Under the pieces are notes generated by a model. It had not been told where the DNA came from, did not search any database, and saw only the letters and a program-made list of their open reading frames with translations. From Bradyrhizobium canariense (GTDB lineage: Bacteria > Pseudomonadota > Alphaproteobacteria > Rhizobiales > Xanthobacteraceae): a stretch of DNA of 64,000 nt. This document shows, one piece after another, positions 57,769-64,000 of this stretch. Each line of letters opens with the position of its first letter. Within the stretch, counting starts at the first letter, position 1. The stretch covers positions 44,145 through 108,144 of the forward strand of contig NZ_VSST01000021.1 of assembly GCF_019402665.1 (NCBI RefSeq), written 5' to 3'. The translations under genes were made by a program, and so were the position numbers.

Positions 57769-58344
57769 ATGTCTGAACTTTTGGCGAGCGATCTGTTCGA
57801 GGGACGATCGCGCAATCACTGGGCACCGAAGCCGATCCCGCCGGGGGTGCTGGGAGCCATCTATGATCTGGCTCGTATGGGCCCGACCTCGATGAATTGC
57901 CAACCTGCCCGGTTTCTCTTTATCATTTCAGAGCAGGAGAAGGCGCGCCTCGCGCCGCACCTAATGGAAGGCAACCGGCTGAAGGCGCTCGGTGCTCCCT
58001 GCGTGGCGATCATCGCACATGATCCGCTCTTTTATGAACACCTGCCGCGCATTTTTCCGATTCGGGAAGGAATGCGCGAAATGTTCGCCGGCAACAACTC
58101 TCTCACGGAGGTAACGGCCTTCAGGAATGGCACGTTGCAGGGCGCCTACTTCATGATTGCGGCGCGTGCGCTCGGTCTCGATTGCGGACCGATGTCCGGC
58201 TTCAACAACGCGAGCGTCGATCAGGAGTTTTTCGCAGAAACTGGCTACAGGTCAAACTTCATCTGCGCCCTGGGCTATGCCGACGACACACCCTTCCCGC
58301 GCCTGCCACGCCTCCCCTTCGCCGACGCCTGCAGCGTCATCTAA
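57769..58344 (+). CDS. Nitroreductase-family protein, RutE/malonic semialdehyde reductase-like
   Basis: About 191 residues with the RutE-type pattern: RSRNHWAPKPIPPGVLGAIYDLARMGPTSMNCQPARFLFI near residues 13-52, PHLMEGNRLKALGAPCVAIIAHDPLFYEHLPRIFP, then TLQGAYFMIAARALGLDCGPMSGF near 125-148. RutE reduces malonic semialdehyde to 3-hydroxypropionate in pyrimidine breakdown; here, next to an aromatic hydroxylase, it may reduce another aldehyde or an aromatic nitro or quinone group. FMN is expected as cofactor. The gene begins 6 bp after the monooxygenase stop. Confidence 0.88.
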   Translation: MSELLASDLFEGRSRNHWAPKPIPPGVLGAIYDLARMGPTSMNCQPARFLFIISEQEKARLAPHLMEGNRLKALGAPCVAIIAHDPLFYEHLPRIFPIREGMREMFAGNNSLTEVTAFRNGTLQGAYFMIAARALGLDCGPMSGFNNASVDQEFFAETGYRSNFICALGYADDTPFPRLPRLPFADACSVI

Positions 58345-58353
58345 CGGTTGGCA

Positions 58354-58399
58354 CCGCAATATTCCCGCCGGAGCCACCACTCTGGCAGGAATATTGCGG
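58354..58399. terminator. Long hairpin between convergent genes
   Basis: CCGCAATATTCC (58354-58365) and GGAATATTGCGG (58388-58399) are perfect 12-bp arms, and the enclosed bases GCCGGAG and CTCTGGC extend the stem with one G-U pair. It lies between the nitroreductase stop and the end of the convergent MFS gene. There is no T tract, so it may be a bidirectional terminator or an mRNA 3'-end stabiliser. Confidence 0.55.
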
Positions 58400-58454
58400 A
58401 TCTAGTGGTTGCAAATCCAAGTGCGACCGTTATCTCTGCGACCCCACATCAGCG

Positions 58455-59642
58455 CTAACCGGAGCTACTGGTCATCACTTTCGCACGGGAGAAAGTGTAG
58501 CGGCCGAGCCGAAGGGCGAGTCCTGCCGACAGCAGGACCGAGATCGCACCAATTCCTAAGGCGAAGTCGTAGCTGCCCGATTTGTCTGCCGTGGCTCCGA
58601 AGAGCACTGGGCCAGCGGCGCTCGAGATCATAAACACGGACATCAGGGTCGCGAGAATTTGGCCCAGGTGCCGCACGCCAAAATAGCGACTCGCGAGGAA
58701 CGCAGAAACCTCGGCGTCGGCACCGTAACCGAAGCCAAACAACAGCGCGGCCACAATCATCACCGGAGCACCGTCGCCCAGCCAAAAGATCAGCATGCCG
58801 GCCGCGCTTGACGCCAGGATCGGAGCGGCGAGCGCACCGCGCGAGGTGCAGTCGAGCAGCAAGCCGGAGCCGATGCGGCCCAGAAATTGCCCCGTCGCCA
58901 AGGCTATCAGCACAAGTTCGATAGTCGCACGCGTGAGGGAATGGTCACTGAGCAACGAGACGAGATGCGGACTCAAGCCATTTACCGCAAAACCGTTGAG
59001 CGCCATGATCGTCACAAGTATCCAGTAAGTGCGCGTTCGGCGCGCATCGCGCGGCTCCAGTCCGGGTAGCGCCGGTGCCAGGGTCCGGCTATCACCTGTA
59101 GCCAACGGAGGATCTTGGGCGAGCAGACCGAGGCCGATGATCGGCAGAGCCATTACGATACCGCCGACTGCATTGCCGCTTAGCGCAATGGACAGCGACA
59201 ATCCGCGCCGGCGATCAGACCAGCCGGCTACGAGACGGCTGTAAATAACCGGACCAAGCAGCACCGATGCGGCACCGAACAGTATGTAGATGATCAGGAA
59301 TATCGATTTGCCGCCGTCGAAAGTGGCGAGCCAAGCAATCAAACCGGCATAGACGATGGCGCTGCCAAGCAGAACCCGACGTGGACCGATCGCATCAGCG
59401 ATTCGCCCGATAAAGGGCAAAAGGAGTGCGCCGAGGATCATCCCGGCCAGAATGCCGACGGAAAAAAACGATCGCTGCCAGCCGAACTCTGTCGTCAACT
59501 CTTTCAGGAGAAAGCCGGTACTGAAAATGCCGATGGGCTGACCGCCGGCCATGAGTCCGAGGAAGCAACCGGCGATTGACTTCACCGACTGCGCTTGCGG
59601 CCTCGGAACTGCGCCAGCGCCGGAACAAACCGCCTCGGTCAT
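58455..59642 (-). CDS. MFS transporter
   Basis: About 395 residues with twelve predicted transmembrane segments, in the same broad monocarboxylate-like MFS class as 54604. Motifs: FLLKELTTEFGWQRSFFSVGILAGMILGALLLPFIGRIADAIGPRRVLLGSAIVYAG near residues 45-100, containing the intracellular G-R-x-x-D-x-x-G-P-R-R loop. A longer-than-usual loop lies between the halves. The start at 59642 has GGGGAGA upstream; the ORF to 59693 has nothing comparable. It may export or import an aromatic acid in the same pathway. Confidence 0.88.
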   Translation of the reverse strand: MTEAVCSGAGAVPRPQAQSVKSIAGCFLGLMAGGQPIGIFSTGFLLKELTTEFGWQRSFFSVGILAGMILGALLLPFIGRIADAIGPRRVLLGSAIVYAGLIAWLATFDGGKSIFLIIYILFGAASVLLGPVIYSRLVAGWSDRRRGLSLSIALSGNAVGGIVMALPIIGLGLLAQDPPLATGDSRTLAPALPGLEPRDARRTRTYWILVTIMALNGFAVNGLSPHLVSLLSDHSLTRATIELVLIALATGQFLGRIGSGLLLDCTSRGALAAPILASSAAGMLIFWLGDGAPVMIVAALLFGFGYGADAEVSAFLASRYFGVRHLGQILATLMSVFMISSAAGPVLFGATADKSGSYDFALGIGAISVLLSAGLALRLGRYTFSRAKVMTSSSG

Positions 59643-59914
59643 ACTTCTCCCCATGGTGATTTGATGACCTCGCACGTCGGTTTTGGCGCACAACTATCGT
59701 TACGCTTAGTAGCCTTGAGACCGCCAAGTCCTCATATCGAGCATTAAAGCCCGGTCCCGCTCTGGGCGGAATTATCTAAGCCAGCGCGGCTCCGGCCCTT
59801 CAGAGAAGGATCGGCCTCTCAACGTCGAATGACGCGAGGCACTCTCGAAAGGGAAATGGTCGAGTTAATTCCGTCCGCTTTGGCGGAGATTGGCCTTCCA
59901 ATCCCGCGCGTGGG

Positions 59915-60445
59915 CTAGGCCGGGATGGATTGGTGCACTTCTATGGGCGCTTCGTCGAACAGTTCCTGTTGTCCCGGCATCAGGGCCGCGACATGCACGG
60001 CTCTTTCCTTGAGGTCGATCACCAATGCGACGTGTCCGCTGCGGCCGGGGACCATCCAGTGTACCAGAAACATGTCCTTGCGGATTTCGCGCGCGAGATA
60101 AGACAGTGTTCGCACAGGCTGGTTTTCGAGACTAAGAAGCTGGAAACTGCAGCGATCGTCATAAAAGACGAGCCGATAGCGACGCCCCGTCGAGTACTCG
60201 TATTCGAACGCATGGCCGTTGAGCTTTGTGGTTAAGCGGCCACCCACCTCGTCGGGCCGCGAACCAGGCTCGACATAAATCGGCGTGTGCGCGATTTCTG
60301 GCTTGTCCGCCAACTGGATCTCCTCTCCCATGTAGCACCGCCATCTGGAAAACGCGCCTGGCCTCCGCCAAATCGCGTCGTCCGTGACCAGCGTAAGAAC
60401 GCGTCGGAAGCGAGCAGCCGCTCCGCCGGCAAAAACTGAAATCAA
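59915..60445 (-). CDS. MoaF-like domain protein
   Basis: Up to 176 residues. The second half matches the MoaF C-terminal domain: LNGHAFEYEYSTGRRYRLVFYDDRCSFQLL, then MFLVHWMVPGRSGHVALVIDLKERAVHVAALMPGQQELFDEA, an eight-stranded lipocalin-like pattern. Despite its name, MoaF has no proven role in molybdenum cofactor synthesis. Two starts are possible: TTG at 60445, overlapping the stop of the upstream porin gene by 4 bp, or ATG at 60331 (MGEEIQLADKPE). The first 38 residues from TTG (rich in A, R and W) look less like protein, so ATG may be the true start; the overlap supports coupling. It is probably co-transcribed with the outer-membrane gene. Confidence 0.75.
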   Translation of the reverse strand: MISVFAGGAAARFRRVLTLVTDDAIWRRPGAFSRWRCYMGEEIQLADKPEIAHTPIYVEPGSRPDEVGGRLTTKLNGHAFEYEYSTGRRYRLVFYDDRCSFQLLSLENQPVRTLSYLAREIRKDMFLVHWMVPGRSGHVALVIDLKERAVHVAALMPGQQELFDEAPIEVHQSIPA

Positions 60446-61452
60446 AAGAGCTTCGTGGCGAGCGTGAGGACGAACGTGTTCGTATTGGGCAAATTTTGCT
60501 GCGACAGCGACGTCAAGTACTTGAGCTTCAACGTCAAGGGCAGTTGCGGAATATCGTAGGCGATAACGGGACCGAGTTTCATGACACCCAAGCGCTTACC
60601 GTCCGGCTGTACGAGGACACCGTTTTTATAATCGTCTGTAATCTGTTTACCGTATCCACCGGCGACGCCGACCTGCCAGTGGCCAATCAACTGGCTGACC
60701 GCGAAATCCAACGACACGACGTCGCCCGTCTGGTAGTTGGTGAATGGATTTTTGAGCGCCTTGTCATAAAAGAAGTGTGCGTCGAATTCCGTCGCATAGC
60801 CGATCGGCAAAAGCGGGCGCGTAAGATATGTGAAGGCGATGTTAGGAATGATGAACGTCACATTCTTGCCGGGGGTCGCTAGGGCGGTCGGATCGTACGT
60901 GCCCGTGGGCAAGATCATCGAAAAGGCTGGCGCGATCGTCAGGCCGAAAGGACGGCCATTTTCGGCGCGGCCTTCCGGGGCGCCGAAACTTCCGACGTGC
61001 TTGCTCCACTTCAGCACGTCCGTATAAATGTCGAGCCAACCTTCCTTGGCCTCCGTACGGTTGACCGGAGGCAGATTTAAGTACGCGAGTTGCTGGACAT
61101 AGGCAAACTGCATCGTCGAGGCGAGGCTGCCGCCAAACACCTGCGAAGGAAATTCATACAACAGGAAGCCAGCGGTAATGTTGTATTTGAAGTTGAACGT
61201 CGAGCCCGGTAATGGCTTTCCGTTAGGGCCGTCGAGTTGGCTCGCTCCGCCAGGCAAATCCGCGAGGCCAAGATACAGCCCGGGCGCTGGCGGCAGGTAG
61301 GCGTTGCGAATATCGGTTCCACCAATGGGACCGCCAAAGATGTTGCCTTCAGCGGCCGGGACGGGTCCAGCTCCCATGGCGCTGAGACCTACAATCCCAA
61401 AAGCAACTTTTTTGAGATAGTTACAGAGTTTCGTGGTGTGCTGAATACGCAT
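60442..61452 (-). CDS. Phenol meta-pathway type outer-membrane protein (SphA/MetA-like)
   Basis: A 336-residue beta-barrel outer-membrane protein of the phenol degradation meta-pathway family. A signal peptide ends near GPVPAAEG. The mature part has GGTDIRNAYLPPAPGLYLGLADL near residues 42-64, alternating polar/hydrophobic strands throughout, and a final strand NTFVLTLATKLF ending in phenylalanine, required for barrel assembly. Such proteins are thought to let hydrophobic or aromatic compounds cross the outer membrane. It supports an aromatic substrate for the neighbouring FAD monooxygenase and MFS carriers. Confidence 0.88.
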   Translation of the reverse strand: MRIQHTTKLCNYLKKVAFGIVGLSAMGAGPVPAAEGNIFGGPIGGTDIRNAYLPPAPGLYLGLADLPGGASQLDGPNGKPLPGSTFNFKYNITAGFLLYEFPSQVFGGSLASTMQFAYVQQLAYLNLPPVNRTEAKEGWLDIYTDVLKWSKHVGSFGAPEGRAENGRPFGLTIAPAFSMILPTGTYDPTALATPGKNVTFIIPNIAFTYLTRPLLPIGYATEFDAHFFYDKALKNPFTNYQTGDVVSLDFAVSQLIGHWQVGVAGGYGKQITDDYKNGVLVQPDGKRLGVMKLGPVIAYDIPQLPLTLKLKYLTSLSQQNLPNTNTFVLTLATKLF

Positions 61453-61892
61453 TAGTCCCCCAAAAAAGAGGCCTTGGGATCGTTATTGTTGTTTCCCTAA
61501 AGGCTTGATCGACGGATCAGCGGTATATGTTCCATCCACGAGCAAAATGAGAAATCGTATGTTTCAATCGTTCGTATTCACGAAAGTGATACAATTTTAT
61601 TTAGGAGATGGTGTCGTGATGGAAGGCAGCCCACCCGTCTCGTCGATCAGCCAAGCGGGAACGCCCGCAAAATGGCCGCACCCTTTAGCAAAGGGTTGTT
61701 TTCGAGAGAAGAACAATCCAGGACTTTACTCGCGATCAACAACTGACCTTGTCCATCGGCCAACTCTGCCTGAACGCACGTCAATCCCGGTGTTCAGAGA
61801 ACGACGTCATCAGCGATTTTTCAGCAACTCGAAATCTGAGCAACTTGGCGAATGGCTGAAACATGAGGCCGCAAGCTCTGGGACTCGTAGGG
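61453..61892. other. Promoter region and undefined sequence upstream of the porin gene
   Basis: No gene is supported. The first 180 bases are AT-rich and probably hold the porin promoter; the short inverted repeat TTCGT-ATTC-ACGAA near 61570 could be a regulator site. The rest up to the TetR relic shows nothing recognisable. Confidence 0.4.
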
Positions 61893-62358
61893 GCGCGCGT
61901 CGGGTGACGCGGCCGAACATCTCTCCGGCAACCGCACCTTTGATATCGTTTCCCTCCGTGAGATTACGAACGCGCCGATGTGACGCTCGCGCTGTCTATT
62001 TATTACCAAGGACAAACTTCTTGCGGAGGTCGTGATTCGTCGCGACAGGGTCCTGAACGACATGCGCTGTGCGCGCCTCGGCGCTCTTGAGGAGAATGGG
62101 CCCTTATCAGTTGAAGGCGCTCTCGATGCACTTATACGCCCGCTGTTCGAACAGATAGAGAGCCGTTCGGAAGGATGGAAATCCTATCTGCTCATATTGT
62201 CCAAGCTCACCTACACTGATCAATGGCAGGAGCTTGTGCGCGAGATTTTTGATCCAACCGCCCGCCTCCAGCCTGATATCGCGCGTCCCACGCGCCTGTG
62301 CGGCTTTTCACTCACGCTTTTCGCCATGCTGCAAACTCTCGCGGTAACGCCCGTTTAG
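61893..62358 (+). pseudogene. Frameshifted TetR family regulator
   Basis: Pieces in order: GDAAEHLSGNRTFDIVSLREITN (first helices of a TetR DNA-binding domain), VTLALSIYY in a second frame, and TKDKLLAEVVIRRDRVLND (normally FGSKDGLL) in a third, which stays open to 62358 and encodes an intact C-terminal domain (SVEGALDALIRPLFEQIES; SYLLILSKLTYTDQWQELVREIFDP). Two or more small indels in the helix-turn-helix region destroy DNA binding. It may once have repressed the porin or monooxygenase genes. Confidence 0.7.
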
Positions 62359-62678
62359 CTGTCGGAAGGACAAGCATCGGCAAATGACCTGAAGCAAGTC
62401 TATCGCGTCCCGTTGCGCTTTCGGTGACAGGACTCGTCGGGTTAGGCGATTCCGCGTCCCCATCAGATGGCGCGGCCGATTCTCAACAACTTGGCCAAAG
62501 AGCCAAAGGTTTTGCCTGCAACACACCGATGATGCGGCGTTTAGCTCTCCAAAGCGGGGGTGTGTTACCGGAAGCGCTGCCACGGAGAAAGTCTCGCAAA
62601 AAGAGGCTCCCCTTCTTGTATTTTCCAAATTGACATCAAGCCCATTATGTATCACTGATCGTGATATCAGAGGAAGCT
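62359..62678. other. Intergenic region upstream of the NodD-like gene
   Basis: Holds no gene I can support. Its last 60 bases are AT-rich and probably contain the promoter of the LysR gene; no nod-box-like element was recognised. Confidence 0.4.
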
Positions 62679-63596
62679 ATGAGATTTAATGGCTTAGATC
62701 TCAACCTTCTAGTCGCGCTGGACGTTCTACTCGAAGAAAAGAATGTGAGCCGCGCGGCGGGTAGGCTGAACATTACACAGTCGGCGCTGAGCAATTCTTT
62801 GGCCCGGCTGCGGGATTATTTTGACGACGAAATCCTAGTTCTGGTCGGTCGGACGATGCAGCTCACCCCTCACGGCGAGGCGCTGAAGGATTCAATTCGC
62901 GACATCCTGGTGCGTATCGAAGCCTCGGTGATCGCCAAACCGGCGTTCGACCCTGCTACCTCGGATCGGCTCTTTAAGATTTCCGCGTCGGACTTTACGC
63001 TCGCAACGCTTATGCCCCTCGCAAACAAAATCATTTCCACTCAATGCAATAGCATTCGCCTCCATTTCTTGCCGCAGACGGACAATCCAACTCGCTCTCT
63101 GGAGCGAGGAGACGTCGATATATTAATTATTCCGTCGCCCTACAGCTCTGAGGAGCATCCTAGCCATCAACTTTTCACGGAAGAGTTCGTCTGCATCGCC
63201 GATCGAAATAATCCGCTCTGCCAGAACGATCATATAACCCTTCAACAATTCTCGGACGCCCAGCACGTCGCACTGAAGCTGAGTCACGGCAAATTATCAT
63301 TTGAGACGATGGCCATGGAAGAGATTGCAGTTCAAAGAAACATTTCGACACTATCCTACAATTTCTCCACGCTGCCTTATCTCGTTCTAGGAACGAACAA
63401 AATTGCGACTATTCACCGCCGGCTCGCGAGCACTATCGCAAAAAAGCTTCCTGTGAAAGTTTTCGGCTTGCCCTTTGATTTTCCCAAAATGCATCAGGTC
63501 CTTCAATGGCACAAATATCGTTCCAACGACCAAGGCCTGATCTGGCTCCGCGGCGTTTTCCAGGAGGCGGCCAAAAAGCTTTCAATCCAGGGATGA
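62679..63596 (+). CDS. LysR family regulator of the NodD/PcpR/SyrM-like group
   Basis: About 305 residues. The DNA-binding domain FNGLDLNLLVALDVLLEEKNVSRAAGRLNITQSALSNSLARLRDYFDDEILV near residues 3-54 has the LDLNLL opening and QSALSNSLARLR helix of the NodD, SyrM and PcpR/LinR subgroup. The effector domain includes DVDILIIPSPYSSEEHPSHQLFTEEFVCIADRNNPL near 152-188. The start at 62679 has AGAGGAA upstream. The gene is visibly more AT-rich than its neighbours, which suggests separate transfer. Members respond to flavonoids or chlorinated phenols; given the neighbours, an aromatic inducer is likely. Confidence 0.92.
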   Translation: MRFNGLDLNLLVALDVLLEEKNVSRAAGRLNITQSALSNSLARLRDYFDDEILVLVGRTMQLTPHGEALKDSIRDILVRIEASVIAKPAFDPATSDRLFKISASDFTLATLMPLANKIISTQCNSIRLHFLPQTDNPTRSLERGDVDILIIPSPYSSEEHPSHQLFTEEFVCIADRNNPLCQNDHITLQQFSDAQHVALKLSHGKLSFETMAMEEIAVQRNISTLSYNFSTLPYLVLGTNKIATIHRRLASTIAKKLPVKVFGLPFDFPKMHQVLQWHKYRSNDQGLIWLRGVFQEAAKKLSIQG

Positions 63597-64000
63597 AGCC
63601 GATTGACTGAACCCCTCCGAGCAAACCTGCTTTATTTTACAACAATCACGTACCAGCGGGTCAATCTCTAAATCCAAGGGCGGCTCTGGCCGCGCGACCA
63701 ATCGAAGTATTCTCGAGCCGTACTGCGATCACGGCTTCGTCTGATCACAGCCTTTCGGGCCCCGTGGCCACGGTTGCACTCACATTCGTGAGCTGGGAAG
63801 CGCCGACCAGAGCAGACGTCGCGCTGATTGAACGTACGCAGATCTCAGCGTCAGGCAAACTCGCCCACGGGCGGCGTTTTTCGAGCTTCAGCGATCCTAG
63901 GCCCTCCGTACACGGGAAACCTGTTCCGGGTGCCAGAAAAGTCGCGGTCGCATCTACGTAGGGATGCGAACTCGAGTCTCGCTGCGGATTCCGGGGATTG
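63597..64000. other. Right end of window, nothing recognised
   Basis: About 400 bases after the LysR gene with no supported gene, repeat or terminator. Open frames here lack family motifs. Any gene beyond lies outside the window. Confidence 0.4.

Noticed and set aside
62679..63596. LysR gene as a genuine NodD with nod genes nearby
   Set aside because: No nod box or nod gene is visible in the window, and the DNA-binding helix is shared with PcpR- and LinR-type regulators.
63764..63961. Plus-strand ORF of 65 codons at the right edge
   Set aside because: No motif, no ribosome-binding site and no context support.

Overview
The window looks like an accessory, catabolic stretch from an alphaproteobacterium of the Bradyrhizobium/Rhodopseudomonas type. 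This is inferred from high GC content, many branched-chain-type ABC transporters, CoxL/M/S-type molybdenum hydroxylases, FadR-type GntR regulators and the style of the proteins; no rRNA or other taxonomic marker is present. I recognised no tRNA, rRNA or CRISPR.

Layout. (1) 0-8.1 kb: a Liv-type binding protein, a flavin reductase, a Crp/Fnr regulator, an acyl-CoA-dehydrogenase-fold monooxygenase, two Rid proteins, a GntR regulator and a polar amino-acid ABC transporter. (2) 8.1-10 kb: decayed genes, a SnoaL-like protein and WrbA. (3) 10.2-24 kb: a minus-strand molybdenum-hydroxylase operon (large, FAD and 2Fe-2S subunits, a CoxG-like protein, two FAH-family hydrolases, an SDR, an NTF2-fold protein), a Liv-type transporter operon with a cupin, and a divergent GntR regulator. 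(4) 24-27.4 kb: an F420-type NADP oxidoreductase-fold protein, a pirin, a LysR regulator and a DoxX protein. (5) 27.8-33.4 kb: an IS21 relic joined to a truncated cyclase, then a second Liv transporter operon. (6) 33.7-49.7 kb: succinate-semialdehyde-type dehydrogenase, HyuB, HyuA, an SDR, a GntR regulator, a class III PLP enzyme with an overlapping kinase, and a ribose-type ABC transporter. (7) 49.7-54.6 kb: truncated and frameshifted genes, a DenD-cupin-SDR trio and an IS630 relic. (8) 54.6-63.6 kb: MFS carriers, an FAD phenol-type monooxygenase, a RutE-like nitroreductase, a MoaF-like protein, a phenol meta-pathway type outer-membrane protein, a dead TetR gene and a NodD/PcpR-like LysR gene.

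The most useful signal is non-coding. Three local regulators each sit among palindromes that recur only near catabolic promoters: TGTATC-N4-GATACA around the Crp/Fnr gene, AAAATCGATTTT around the GntR gene at 23.2 kb, and TTCTG-N6-CAGAA, seen eight times between 33.6 and 44.9 kb around the GntR gene at 40.3-41.2 kb. The last set ties a hydantoinase/lactamase pair, a kinase plus class III PLP enzyme, an SDR and two transporters into one candidate regulon for a nitrogen-containing substrate that I cannot name with confidence.

The window is also a gene graveyard. At least ten truncated or frameshifted genes, two IS relics and a collapsed second hyuAB locus show repeated acquisition and loss. Most start sites were chosen by visible Shine-Dalgarno sequences and differ from the longest possible ORF where stated.
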